A stretch of 64,000 nucleotides of DNA from an uncultured Eubacteriales bacterium (GCA_900545935.1 URAP01000005.1:1-64000), one strand, 5' to 3'. Positions 7,702 through 16,603 are shown, numbered from the stretch's first letter. Notes: generated by a model not told the origin, from the letters alone. Program-made: numbers and translations.

Positions 7702-8565
7702 GTGTCTGAATGTAAAATAGGCGAAATGCTGGTAAAGCTGAGAACGGCAAAGGGGCTTACGCAGGATGAGGTGGCGCAGAGCCTTTCCGTTTCTAACAAG
7801 ACGGTCTCCAAGTGGGAAAACAGCGCCTCAATGCCCGATCTTCCAATGCTGATGGAGCTGTCGCAATATTTCGGTGTTACGACCGACGCATTGCTCGGAA
7901 TTTCAGATGGAAACGGCGGAATAGATGAAGCTGTACGCTCGGTGCTGACGGGAGTCGACCGCAAGGAGCAAATACTCCGTGCCTTTGAGATGGAAAGAGC
8001 CTTCTTCCCGGCAGCGGCGGAGTCCGATATGTTTTTGCATGGCTTAGAAGCGAAAAGCCTCGAAGATGCATACCCGTCGGATGATATGCTGCTGTGGCGT
8101 TCGCAGATCTCTGCTTCGGATTTTTTCAAATTTACGGTAGCCTCGGATTCGGTCAATCTCTCCGTGACGCTGCTTCGGAACAAGGAGAATTTTGCGTGGC
8201 TCGGAGCGCGGGATAAGCAGGATAAGATAGTTAAGCTCTTCCGTTTTTTATCCGAGGAGGATGTGCTTTCGGTTTTGTATTTCATCCACTCGACAAAGTG
8301 CAGCCGGGCTTTTACGGCAGATTATATATCGGAGAACAGCGGCATTTCCGTTGAGCGGGTCTCTGTGATTTTGAGGAGCTTTTGTGAAGTGGGAGACTGT
8401 CGTTGTATGACGGCGCACCTTGCGGACGGGGATGTTGATGTATATGAGTGCGACGGAGACGGCATTATCCTATCTTTGCTGTCACTTGCTTACAACAAAA
8501 TGTGCGTAAGCAATTTTTATCAATACTATAATAGCGACGGATGCAAGATGATCGGAGGAAAGTAA
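7702..8565 (+). CDS. XRE-family transcriptional regulator with C-terminal sensor-like region
   Basis: About 287 aa. An N-terminal Cro/C1-type HTH is clear (GEMLVKLRTAKGLTQDEVAQ, VSNKTVSKWENSASMPDL). The remaining 200 residues contain a beta-rich stretch and then a helical segment resembling a winged helix (FTADYISENSGISVERVSVIL). This layout is shared with the next gene, so the two appear to be paralogues. I chose GTG 7702 because GTGAGGTG lies seven bases upstream; an in-frame GTG at 7693 is part of that ribosome-binding site. The effector is unknown. Confidence 0.82.
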   Translation: MSECKIGEMLVKLRTAKGLTQDEVAQSLSVSNKTVSKWENSASMPDLPMLMELSQYFGVTTDALLGISDGNGGIDEAVRSVLTGVDRKEQILRAFEMERAFFPAAAESDMFLHGLEAKSLEDAYPSDDMLLWRSQISASDFFKFTVASDSVNLSVTLLRNKENFAWLGARDKQDKIVKLFRFLSEEDVLSVLYFIHSTKCSRAFTADYISENSGISVERVSVILRSFCEVGDCRCMTAHLADGDVDVYECDGDGIILSLLSLAYNKMCVSNFYQYYNSDGCKMIGGK

Positions 8566-8566
8566 A

Positions 8567-9382
8567 ATGTGCTTATCCGAAAATATTAAGAATTTTCGTC
8601 TTAAAAAGGATCTGACGCAGGAGCAGCTTGCTTCACGACTCGGAGTTTCTGCGCAGGCTGTGTCAAAATGGGAGAGAAGCGAGACCTATCCCGACGGGGC
8701 TCTGCTTGTCTCACTCTCGAGAGAGCTCGGGGCTTCTCTTGATGAGCTGTTTGAAAATAACTACGTATCAATGCCGGATATTTCGCGCCGGATAATCGCA
8801 CTGCTTCAAAGTACCGAGCCGGACCTCCGATTTGCAACGGCGCGCGATATCTGTTGGCAGATCGAGCGCGGTTTTATAGGTTATCTCGCAGAGCTTGAGA
8901 GCTGCTACGACCCGAAAATCAACGGTAAATGCTCGTATGTTGTAAATGACAGTGGCTTTACAATGATATCGAACGGGTGTGAACCTTTCTTCGCTCTGTT
9001 TCCGCAGCCCGATGCAGGGTACGGCTATTTCCTCGATAATAGACAGGAGCTGCAGGATATTTTTGCGGCGCTCTCTCGTCCCGACACTTTTAATGCTTTG
9101 ATATGGCTGTATAAAAGACCGAGAGACTATATTTTTGAAAGTGCTGTTCTTGCCGGTGACTGCGGTATTGATAACGAACAAATCGACCGTGTGACCGATG
9201 ATCTTATACTTTTGCGTGTGCTTTTGAAGCAGGAGCTTATTATCAACGGTCAAAAGAGGATTTTGTTTTACACGACTCCGAGGCATAATCTTATCGCACT
9301 GCTTTTGATAGCAAATACGATCGGTTATAAAGGCGGTTATTGCCTTACTGTCGGTAACAGAAACGAGCCGTTTATAAAATGA
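8567..9382 (+). CDS. XRE-family transcriptional regulator (paralogue of the preceding gene)
   Basis: A 271-aa protein with an N-terminal HTH (LKKDLTQEQLASRLGVSAQAVSKWER) joined to a region with the same order of elements as its neighbour. A beta-rich block around SGFTMISNGCEPFFALFPQP is followed by SRPDTFNALIWLYKRP and a winged-helix-like segment. The gene starts 1 nt after the upstream stop codon, with the ribosome-binding site GGAGGAAAG inside the upstream gene. The pair is one transcription unit ended by a terminator and could form a heteromeric repressor; targets cannot be inferred. Confidence 0.82.
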   Translation: MCLSENIKNFRLKKDLTQEQLASRLGVSAQAVSKWERSETYPDGALLVSLSRELGASLDELFENNYVSMPDISRRIIALLQSTEPDLRFATARDICWQIERGFIGYLAELESCYDPKINGKCSYVVNDSGFTMISNGCEPFFALFPQPDAGYGYFLDNRQELQDIFAALSRPDTFNALIWLYKRPRDYIFESAVLAGDCGIDNEQIDRVTDDLILLRVLLKQELIINGQKRILFYTTPRHNLIALLLIANTIGYKGGYCLTVGNRNEPFIK

Positions 9383-9395
9383 TATGTATAACACA

Positions 9396-9432
9396 TCCCG
9401 CAGGCGGTCACACTGTCTGCGGGACTTTTTTG
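9396..9432 (+). terminator. Terminator of the XRE pair
   Basis: TCCCGCAG pairs with CTGCGGGA, followed by CTTTTTTG. Confidence 0.88.
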
Positions 9433-9460
9433 TTTTTGCAAAAAAAATTATAATTTCCTA

Positions 9461-9513
9461 TTGACAAATCGAACGGAATGGTGTATTATCTTATCAGGAA
9501 TCATTCCTAATAA
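9461..9513 (+). promoter_or_regulatory. Rubrerythrin promoter with overlapping Fur/PerR-like palindrome
   Basis: TTGACA (9461-9466), 17 nt, TATTAT (9484-9489). Immediately downstream is the palindrome TTATCAGGAATCATTCCTAA (9491-9510, extending to 9513), with a perfect AGGAAT-C-ATTCCT core and the 7-1-7 spacing of Fur-family operators. It covers the transcription start. Because a Fur/PerR gene follows in the same cluster, this is a likely autoregulatory operator. Confidence 0.7.
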
Positions 9514-9536
9514 GAAATCGAACAGGAGAAAAGAAT

Positions 9537-10079
9537 ATGAAAAACACAAAATACAGCGGCACGCAGACGGAAAAGAATCTCATGGAGGCATTCGCAGGCG
9601 AATCGCAGGCAAGAAACAAGTATACCTACTTTGCTTCGGTGGCAAAGAAGCAGGGCTTTGAGCAGATTGCGGCTATCTTCATCAAGACCGCTGAGAATGA
9701 GAAGGAGCATGCAAAGCTGTGGTTCAAGGAGCTGAGCGGCATCGGTGACACCGCAGAGAATCTTGCGGCAGCTGCAGAGGGAGAGAATTTCGAGTGGACG
9801 GACATGTATGACGGCTTTGCAAAGACAGCTGAGGAGGAGGGCTTCCCGGAGCTTGCGGCACGCTTCCGCCTCGTCGGAGAGATAGAGCGTCATCACGAGG
9901 AGCGCTACCGCGCGCTGCTCCGCAATGTCGAGACCGCAGAGGTATTCCGCAAGAGCGAGGTCAAGGTATGGGAGTGCCGCAATTGCGGACACATCGTTGT
10001 AGGCACGGAGGCTCCCGCCGTCTGCCCGACCTGCAATCATCCGCAGAGCTATTTCGAGGTACATGCGGAGAATTATTAA
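9537..10079 (+). CDS. rbr: Rubrerythrin
   Basis: A 180-aa peroxide reductase of anaerobes. The N-terminal ferritin-like four-helix domain carries the di-iron ligands (EAFAGESQARNKY, ENEKEHAKLW, EEGFPELAARF, EIERHHEERY). The C-terminal rubredoxin-type domain has CRNCGH and CPTCNH. The length is standard, and AGGAGA precedes the ATG. It is the first gene of an rbr-perR-rubredoxin cluster; the nearby rubredoxin could be its electron donor. Confidence 0.97.
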   Translation: MKNTKYSGTQTEKNLMEAFAGESQARNKYTYFASVAKKQGFEQIAAIFIKTAENEKEHAKLWFKELSGIGDTAENLAAAAEGENFEWTDMYDGFAKTAEEEGFPELAARFRLVGEIERHHEERYRALLRNVETAEVFRKSEVKVWECRNCGHIVVGTEAPAVCPTCNHPQSYFEVHAENY

Positions 10080-10122
10080 TCTTCGACGGCAGATATCGGA
10101 GAAAAGACGGTAGGACTTTAAT

Positions 10123-10536
10123 TTGAAAGCAAGAAGAGATACAAAACAGCGGCAGCTTGTGCTCAATGCCGTGCGCTCGCGGAGTGATCATCCGACCGCC
10201 GAGCAGATATATGAGAGTGTGCACGCGCGCGATGAGCACGTCAGTCGCGGAACGGTGTACAGAAATCTCGCCCTGCTCGCGGAGGACGGCGAGATAAATC
10301 ACGTCAAGGTCCCCGGGGCGGACCGATTCGATCTGACGGTCGAGCTGCACTGTCATCTGCTCTGCGTTCGCTGCGGACGTGTGTGTGACGCACCCGCCGA
10401 ATACCGCCATGAGCTTGACGAGCATGTCGCGGCACAAACGGGCTACGGCAGCGTTCGCCATCGGACGGTCTATGAGGGAATCTGCCCGGACTGCCTTGCG
10501 GCGGAGCACAGTGAGATCGAGCAGGAGGACCGATGA
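10123..10536 (+). CDS. Fur-family regulator, PerR-like
   Basis: A 137-aa metalloregulator. The winged helix (HPTAEQIYESVHARDEHVSRGTVYRNL, given here as its span near residues 22-49) is followed by RFDLTVELHCHLLCVRCG and a C-terminal CPDC, which give the structural zinc site CxxC...CxxC. An Asp follows Arg-Phe where Fur proteins usually have Glu, together with H-x-H; that favours a PerR-type peroxide sensor. The start is TTG 10123. It lies 43 nt after rubrerythrin and presumably represses the cluster through the palindrome at 9491-9513. Confidence 0.85.
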   Translation: MKARRDTKQRQLVLNAVRSRSDHPTAEQIYESVHARDEHVSRGTVYRNLALLAEDGEINHVKVPGADRFDLTVELHCHLLCVRCGRVCDAPAEYRHELDEHVAAQTGYGSVRHRTVYEGICPDCLAAEHSEIEQEDR

Positions 10537-10655
10537 TCGGCGTACCCGTCAAATCGTATTGCTGTCGGCATCATTGCCCAGCCGGCCACGCGGCAGAATC
10601 TGTTGCCTAACCAAGAAAAACTATAATCTATAATTACGAGATAAGGAGATAAAAA

Positions 10656-10811
10656 ATGAAATACGTATGCAGCGTTTGCGGATTTGAATATGATGAGGAA
10701 AAGGGCTATCCGGAGGGTGGGATCGCACCCGGTACGACGTGGGATGAGCTTCCCGAGGATTTTGAGTGCCCGCTCTGCGGCGTAGGCCGTGATCAGTTTG
10801 AGCAGGAATAG
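10656..10811 (+). CDS. Rubredoxin
   Basis: A 51-aa one-iron electron carrier. The two iron-binding CxxCG motifs (CSVCGFEYD and CPLCGVGRDQFE) frame the conserved GGIAPGTTWDELPEDF. The ribosome-binding site AAGGAG lies 6 nt before the ATG. It shares its context with rubrerythrin and the PerR-like gene and is likely the electron donor for peroxide reduction. The 119-nt gap upstream contains TATAAT-like sequence, so it may also have its own promoter. Confidence 0.95.
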   Translation: MKYVCSVCGFEYDEEKGYPEGGIAPGTTWDELPEDFECPLCGVGRDQFEQE

Positions 10812-10844
10812 GACGATTGCAAATTTAGCAGTGAATATATCATT

Positions 10845-10874
10845 AAAAGCTCTCGCATGGCGAGGGCTTTTTTA
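10845..10874 (+). terminator. Terminator after rubredoxin
   Basis: AAAAGCTCTCGC pairs with GCGAGGGCTTTT around ATG, followed by TTATA. Confidence 0.85.
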
Positions 10875-10963
10875 TACACTTAACCTGTGAGATAATTAAT
10901 ATATAAAATATTGCTTGAATAATATCAAATAACAGTTGAATTTGTTGTTATACTATGATATAA

Positions 10964-10991
10964 TTGACATATACCGCATATAAAGTATAAT
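10964..10991 (+). promoter_or_regulatory. Promoter for the yhaO/yhaN-like pair
   Basis: TTGACA (10964-10969), a 16-nt spacer and TATAAT (10986-10991) in a very AT-rich gap, about 70 nt before the ATG. Confidence 0.65.
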
Positions 10992-11059
10992 ATTTTATAT
11001 TATCATGGAATTGTTGTATATACTGTCGAGAATGCAATTGGGATTAAGGAGAATGGCAT

Positions 11060-12133
11060 ATGAAAATAATACATTGCGCCGATATTCACTTGGATTCACC
11101 TATGGGGACGCACATGACTGCGGAAAAATCGGAAATGAGAAATGCCGAGGTGCTGCGCTCCTTTATCAAGTTGACCGAATATGCCGCCGAAAATCAGGTT
11201 AGAGCAGTAATTATTGCAGGGGATCTGTTTGATGGAGATGTGGTCAAACACAGTACTGTTGATGCAGTGTTGTCTGCTTTTGAAAAGGCTTATAGTGTTG
11301 ATTTCTTATATTTGCCCGGAAATCATGATTCTGACGATAGAATACTGACCGGTCATCATATCCCGCACAATTTAAAATTGTTTGATACGACGTGGCGAAC
11401 TTATAGTTATGATGATGTCGATGTTTCCGGTATTGCACTTACCGACAGAAATGCGGGGTCGCTGTATGATGAAGTTCCGCATGCGGAGAATAAAATTAAT
11501 ATTGTCGCATTGCACGGTCAGATAGGCAATGATTTTAATGCTGATACCGTAAGACTCAATTCGCTTAAGGATAAAAAAATAGATTATTTGGCGCTGGGGC
11601 ATATACATTCCTATTTTGTTTCGGCGCTCGGTACTTGTGGTATGTATTGTTATTCTGGCTGTTTGGAGGGTCGAGGATTTGACGAATGCGGTAAAAAGGG
11701 CTTCGTTGAACTCAGCATAACGAACGGCTTACTGCAGCATCGGTTTGTAGAATTTGCGAATCGTGAGCTTCATAGAATAGAAATTGATGTGACGGGAGCG
11801 CTAAAAACTTCCGATGTAGAAAGAATGATGAAGAATAGCATTGATTCAATTCCGAGTCGAGATATGGTGGAATTTATATTGCAAGGAGCGCTCTCTCCCG
11901 ACGCAAATATTTCGATGACCGATTTAAACAGCTTTATAACCAATAGATTTTTCTTTACTAAGATCAAGGACGAAAGCAGATTGGCAATTTCGTATAAAGA
12001 TTATAAAAACGATATTTCTCTTAAAGGAGAGTTTATCAGAACTGTCTTGAGCGGTAATGACAGTGATGAAGATAAGGATGCGATAATCAGAATAGGGTTG
12101 GCTGCCTTGAGAGGGGAGGATATACGGGTATGA
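11060..12133 (+). CDS. DNA repair exonuclease, SbcD/Mre11/YhaO-like
   Basis: A 357-aa calcineurin-like metallophosphoesterase. The metal motifs run in order: CADIHLD (D8, H10), IIAGDLFDGD near 53, LPGNHD near 92, ALHGQ near 152 and LGHIHSYF near 182. A C-terminal cap domain follows. It overlaps the next gene, an SMC-like ATPase, by 4 nt, so the two form a nuclease/ATPase pair like B. subtilis YhaO/YhaN or SbcD/SbcC, which process DNA ends and hairpins. The AT-rich coding sequence contrasts with its GC-rich neighbours and suggests later acquisition. Confidence 0.88.
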   Translation: MKIIHCADIHLDSPMGTHMTAEKSEMRNAEVLRSFIKLTEYAAENQVRAVIIAGDLFDGDVVKHSTVDAVLSAFEKAYSVDFLYLPGNHDSDDRILTGHHIPHNLKLFDTTWRTYSYDDVDVSGIALTDRNAGSLYDEVPHAENKINIVALHGQIGNDFNADTVRLNSLKDKKIDYLALGHIHSYFVSALGTCGMYCYSGCLEGRGFDECGKKGFVELSITNGLLQHRFVEFANRELHRIEIDVTGALKTSDVERMMKNSIDSIPSRDMVEFILQGALSPDANISMTDLNSFITNRFFFTKIKDESRLAISYKDYKNDISLKGEFIRTVLSGNDSDEDKDAIIRIGLAALRGEDIRV

Positions 12134-14190
12134 AATTACTAAGTTGCCACGTTGAAAATTTCGGTAAATTGTCGGATTTTGAAGTGAACTTTTCGGACGG
12201 TTTGAACGTAATATGTGAGCCGAACGGCTTCGGAAAAAGTACGCTTTCTGCATTTATTAAGGTTATGCTTTACGGCATGCCGCGCAATGCAGGACGTTCG
12301 ACCGTGAATAATGAACGCAGAAAGTATAAGCCATGGCAAGGCGGGGTCTTCGGCGGCACATTAAACTATATACATGACAATATCGAATATAAGGTTATTA
12401 GGTCATTTGGTGACAGACCATCGGATGACAAGTTTAAATTGTATGACGAGACAAACCGTAGAGAGTGCTGTATTTCTTCCGACAGTTTAGGAGATGAGCT
12501 TTTCGACCTTGATTCGGATTCGTTTATGCGAAGTGCATATGTTTCGCATCCGCTTGTTTCAGAAAATTTAGCGACAGCATCTATCCGCGCAAAACTCAGT
12601 GATCTTGTTTATGATGACGGTGATATTAAAGATTTTGATCAAGCTGTAAAGAATCTTACAGAGCGTCGAAAGTCTTACAGAGCATTACGAAGCGACAAAG
12701 GTTCAATTCAGGATATTATGACTCAGATCGGGATTGTAGATCGTCAGATAGTTGAGTGTGAATCTAAAAAAGATCGTCTTGCTGAGGTGAAAAGCAAAAT
12801 CGAAACGGATGAAGGGGAACGGGAAAGTCGTGTTTCGGAAATAGCAAAGCTGGAGCGGAAAATTGTTGATGCAAAAGCAAGTGATGACCGGCGAAAATGG
12901 CGAGATATGCTGAAAGGCTTGGAATCGGAGGTACGTGAAGCAGAAGATGCATTGGAAGCTTTTGAAGCTGATAATCGCTCGCTTTCGGCAATGTTTTCCG
13001 AGGAGGTTCCTTCCGAAGATGAAATACTGGATAAAAAGAACGATTATGAGAACCTGACAAAGCAACGGGAACTGAGGAGAATACGGCAGAGTGAATATGC
13101 AGCTCGAGCTTCTGAAAAGTCTGATGAGCCGTCGCGAAAGATAACGCTTGCCCCCGTTATTGTTTCTTTGATATTTATTGCGGTGAGCATTGCACTGTTT
13201 GTTGTACATATCGTTCCGGCAGCTGTTGTGTCATTGGCGGCGGCGTTTGTTTCTGCCGTGATTTACGTATACCTTAAGCAGGGAATGAATAAGTCTACTG
13301 TATCCGATGCTGATGCGAATGAAGTGCAGCAAGACGGTAAACCGTTTGATGACGGTTCGTCGGAGAATGATAATCGCATTGAAACTCAGGTCAAGACTTT
13401 TCTCAGTAGGTATTATTCAGATGTTTCTAATCCTGAAGAAAAGCTCACTCGGCTGTTGATCGATAAAAATAATTATAAAAATTATTTAGATAAGCGCAAC
13501 GATTGCATTCGTAATGTAAAGGAGCGCCGCAGCAAACTGGACATGCTTAAAACTCAAAATCCCGATATATGCGCCGATGAAGCGACGGATGTTGAAACAC
13601 CGAGTGTGGAAGCACTTGAGAGCGCTTTGTCAATCAAAAGAAGGCAGTTATCGGAAATAGATAAGGAACTAATGGAGTTTGCTCGTGAGAAAGCAGAACT
13701 TATCGGTATTATCGAAAGTCTTTCCCGTTTGTACGACGAGCGTAGTCGTCTGAGTTGTAAGTGTAAAGATGAAGAAAGATGTTACCTACTGCTTGGCAAG
13801 GCGATTGAATCTTTAAATACCGCAAAAGATAATCTTTCAAGTCGATACGTGGGGGATGTTGAAAAGCATTTTAAGAACTATGTTTGTTCGTTGCTCGGTG
13901 AGCAGATAAAGGGTGTCTTTGTTGATAAGGATCTTAACTTGTTCTTTGATGAATTTAACGATCGCCGTGAAATCGAACTGCTGAGTACAGGGCTTGCGGA
14001 CGGTGTGATGCTTTGTATGAGAATGGCGCTTGTCGATTCTTTGTTTAAAAACGAGGACACCTTTGTAATAATGGATGATCCATTCATGAGTCTGGATGAC
14101 GACAATATGCAAAAGGCGCTTGTGATGCTTGACAAGATCGCCGATGACCGACAGGTTATTTATCTTGTTTGCAGTAATAGCAGATGCTGA
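12130..14190 (+). CDS. SMC-like ATPase, YhaN/SbcC-type, with membrane segments
   Basis: A 686-aa partner of the nuclease. The N-terminal half-site has FGKLSDFEVNFSDGLNVI and Walker A NGFGKST near residues 33-39. Long coiled coils follow on both sides of two hydrophobic segments near 340-385 (IVSLIFIAVSIALFVVHIV and a second one), as in YhaN. The C-terminal half-site has LLSTGLADGVMLCMRMALVD (signature) and VIMDDPFMSLDDDN (Walker B). The membrane segments where SbcC has its zinc hook suggest a membrane-tethered complex. It is translationally coupled to yhaO and followed by a terminator. At 686 aa it is shorter than typical SbcC. Confidence 0.85.
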   Translation: MKLLSCHVENFGKLSDFEVNFSDGLNVICEPNGFGKSTLSAFIKVMLYGMPRNAGRSTVNNERRKYKPWQGGVFGGTLNYIHDNIEYKVIRSFGDRPSDDKFKLYDETNRRECCISSDSLGDELFDLDSDSFMRSAYVSHPLVSENLATASIRAKLSDLVYDDGDIKDFDQAVKNLTERRKSYRALRSDKGSIQDIMTQIGIVDRQIVECESKKDRLAEVKSKIETDEGERESRVSEIAKLERKIVDAKASDDRRKWRDMLKGLESEVREAEDALEAFEADNRSLSAMFSEEVPSEDEILDKKNDYENLTKQRELRRIRQSEYAARASEKSDEPSRKITLAPVIVSLIFIAVSIALFVVHIVPAAVVSLAAAFVSAVIYVYLKQGMNKSTVSDADANEVQQDGKPFDDGSSENDNRIETQVKTFLSRYYSDVSNPEEKLTRLLIDKNNYKNYLDKRNDCIRNVKERRSKLDMLKTQNPDICADEATDVETPSVEALESALSIKRRQLSEIDKELMEFAREKAELIGIIESLSRLYDERSRLSCKCKDEERCYLLLGKAIESLNTAKDNLSSRYVGDVEKHFKNYVCSLLGEQIKGVFVDKDLNLFFDEFNDRREIELLSTGLADGVMLCMRMALVDSLFKNEDTFVIMDDPFMSLDDDNMQKALVMLDKIADDRQVIYLVCSNSRC

Positions 14191-14216
14191 TAAATTGAAT
14201 GAACTTGTGATTTTTT

Positions 14217-14246
14217 GAAAAGAACTCCGGCATAGGGGTTCTTTTC
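14217..14246 (+). terminator. Terminator of the yhaO/yhaN-like operon
   Basis: GAAAAGAACTCC pairs with GGGGTTCTTTTC around GGCATA, followed by GCTTTCT. Confidence 0.8.
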
Positions 14247-14320
14247 GCTTTCTATATAGTTTATTTAAAAGAATCGATACTGATTTGTTTTAGGTATATT
14301 AAATTTATGCCGCAAAGGAC

Positions 14321-14349
14321 TTGAATTTTCCGCCTATCTCTGTTATAAT
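14321..14349 (+). promoter_or_regulatory. Promoter of the SRP RNA gene
   Basis: TTGAAT (14321-14326), a 17-nt spacer, TATAAT (14344-14349). The mature RNA begins about 20 nt downstream. Confidence 0.8.
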
Positions 14350-14368
14350 AATATAGCTATGAATCAGC

Positions 14369-14677
14369 AAGGCAAGACATGATGTAAGGTCATACCGGCC
14401 GGGGAGACAGCGGTGCCCTGTTACCTGCAATCCGCTACAGCAGGGGTGGTTTCCCCCCGAGAGGGGCGCGTGCGTGCAGTCTGCACCGATATGAAAGTGT
14501 TGACGGATTGGCCTTGCGCAATTGACGGCTGTGAACCATGTCAGGCGGGGAACCGAGCAGCATTAAACAGTTACGTCGATGTGCCGCAAGCAAGCCTGTC
14601 CCGAGCCGGATTATCGGCGGCGTGTATGTGTGCGTTTCGATGGGGGGTGTATGGCCTTACAATGTGCCTTGCCTTTA
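14369..14677 (+). ncRNA. ffs: Signal recognition particle RNA, large bacterial type
   Basis: The Alu-domain signature GCGGTGCCCTGTTACCTGCA followed by ATCCGCT (from about 14410) is diagnostic of the large Firmicutes SRP RNA. TTGCGCAA and GAACCATGTCAGGCGGGGAA then CCGAGCAGCATTAA form domain IV with a GGAA tetraloop (about 14533-14565), the Ffh-binding site. The two ends pair: GGCAAG...TGTAAGGTCATAC near 14371-14395 with GTATGGCCTTACA...CTTGCC near 14649-14673. A T-rich tail follows. It sits directly upstream of dnaX, the usual Firmicutes location. Confidence 0.93.
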
Positions 14678-14701
14678 TTTTAGGTATGAGGAGGAGAGAG
14701 A

Positions 14702-16447
14702 ATGCATAAGGCGTTGTACCGCAAGTGGCGGCCTGCCGCTTTTGACGACGTATGCGGTCAGGAGCACATAACCGATGTGCTGCGCTATCAGATCGAGAGC
14801 GGAAAGCTCTCGCATGCATATCTTTTCTGCGGCTCGCGCGGAACGGGAAAGACCACCTGCGCAAAGATACTTGCAAAGGCGGTCAACTGTGAAGATCCGC
14901 AGAACGGCAATCCGTGCGGTCACTGCCATGCATGTCTCGGGATTGAGAGCGGCTCTGTGACCGACGTTATCGAGATGGACGCTGCGAGCAACAACGGAGT
15001 TGACGATGTTCGCGCGCTGCGCGACGGCGTTGTTTACGCACCGTCGGATGTAAAATACCGTGTGTATATTATAGACGAGGTGCACATGCTCTCGATAAGT
15101 GCTTTCAATGCACTGCTCAAAACGCTCGAGGAGCCGCCTCCGCACGTTATATTCATCCTTGCCACTACCGAGCTTCAAAAGCTGCCGGCGACCATAATCA
15201 GCCGCTGTCAGCGCTATGATTTTCACCGTATAACCGTTCCGGTTATTGCCTCACGTCTGCTGAAGATAGCGGGTGCTGAGGGGATAGATCTCTCGGACGG
15301 TGCTGCTGCGCTTATCGGGCGGCTCGCACTCGGCGGCATGCGCGATGCGATCTCGATGCTCGAGCTGTGTGCGGGAGAGAGTGCGGGTCGGCGGATAGAG
15401 GAGAGCGATGTTGAGCGTGCGGCGGGGATAGCCGGACGCGGCGTGCTGCTCGATACCGCACGGGCTGTGCTCGGCGGAGACAATGAGCGTCTGTTTGGCA
15501 TCGTTCGGGAACTGTACGAATCCTCGCGTGATATCTCGGTGTATTGGCAGGATATGATTGGTCTGTACCGGGACATGATGATCGTTCGTTCAACCGCTCA
15601 TGCAAAGAAATATCTCGACATGACCGAGGCGGAGTATGAGGATACCGTTGCGCTTGCTAAGCGTTTTCCGCCCGGTGTGATAACATACCATCTCTCGATA
15701 ATGGATAAGGCGTATTCGGATATGCAGCGCGGAGGAATGCCGAAACGGCTGTGCGCCGAGCTTGCACTGATACGTATGGCAGACCCTGCGGGTGCTGCCG
15801 CCTCGAGCACGGTCGCTGCTCTCGAGGCAAGAGTGTCAACTCTCGAGGACAAGCTGTCCGGTGGCTTTGTGTCTGCAGCGGCCGCTTCTTCGGCGGGAAT
15901 GGCGGGTGCGAGTGTAATGCCTCACAGCGGAACCGACAGCGCGGATACAGCCGACGAAAATGCGGACGATTCGTCGTCAAACGGCAGAGCAGAATCGGCG
16001 GTTGTCGTACATGGCGGTGCTTCGTCAGCAGAAATGCCATATGACGGCGCAGCGATTAAGAACGGCTCGAAAAGCGCGGATTCATCAGTCTCCGAAAACG
16101 GCAGCTCTGCGCACGGCGGTGCCGAGCGCGTGCTGAAGAGAGCGGGGTACTTTGCCGATCTGCTCAGCGACTATTCCAAATACGACAAGAGCAAGACCGA
16201 GCTGCTGCGGCTCACACGCGGCTTCTCGGATGGGCACGGCGGGCTTGTGATAAGGACTGCCGAGCGCTTTGCAATGATAATGCTCGATAAGGATGAGGTC
16301 CGCTCGCGGCTGCTGTCGCTTGCGAGAAAGTATGATACATCGGTCGGCTCGATAGTGTTCGAGCTTGCCGAGACAGAAGAGGATCCCGCAGCGAGCGCGC
16401 TCGACGAGCTTGCGGCTCAGGCGGAGAGCGATTCTGAGCAACCGTGA
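14702..16447 (+). CDS. dnaX: DNA polymerase III subunit gamma/tau
   Basis: A 581-aa clamp-loader ATPase. Walker A GSRGTGKT lies at 44-51, a zinc module with four cysteines spans CEDPQNGNPCGHCHAC at about 63-78, Walker B is IIDEVHML, and sensor 1 is ATTELQKLP with the arginine-finger motif SRCQRYDF. A Ser/Gly/Ala/Asp-rich low-complexity linker runs over about residues 385-475 before a C-terminal tau-like domain. The start is ATG 14702 after GAGGAGAGAG. It is followed by ybaB and recR, the conserved recombination/replication cluster. Only one product form can be assumed; no clear slippage site was seen. Confidence 0.97.
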   Translation: MHKALYRKWRPAAFDDVCGQEHITDVLRYQIESGKLSHAYLFCGSRGTGKTTCAKILAKAVNCEDPQNGNPCGHCHACLGIESGSVTDVIEMDAASNNGVDDVRALRDGVVYAPSDVKYRVYIIDEVHMLSISAFNALLKTLEEPPPHVIFILATTELQKLPATIISRCQRYDFHRITVPVIASRLLKIAGAEGIDLSDGAAALIGRLALGGMRDAISMLELCAGESAGRRIEESDVERAAGIAGRGVLLDTARAVLGGDNERLFGIVRELYESSRDISVYWQDMIGLYRDMMIVRSTAHAKKYLDMTEAEYEDTVALAKRFPPGVITYHLSIMDKAYSDMQRGGMPKRLCAELALIRMADPAGAAASSTVAALEARVSTLEDKLSGGFVSAAAASSAGMAGASVMPHSGTDSADTADENADDSSSNGRAESAVVVHGGASSAEMPYDGAAIKNGSKSADSSVSENGSSAHGGAERVLKRAGYFADLLSDYSKYDKSKTELLRLTRGFSDGHGGLVIRTAERFAMIMLDKDEVRSRLLSLARKYDTSVGSIVFELAETEEDPAASALDELAAQAESDSEQP

Positions 16448-16603
16448 CAGCGATCGGATATAAGCTCGGCATTGCTTAAAGGTATTGACGGCATTTGTTC
16501 AATCTGTCCGTCGGCGGATGAATTTGTTCATATCGGAGACCGATGCATACCGATTGGCTCGGGAAAATGAAAAATAATACATATTTGAAAGGATACATAA
16601 ATT

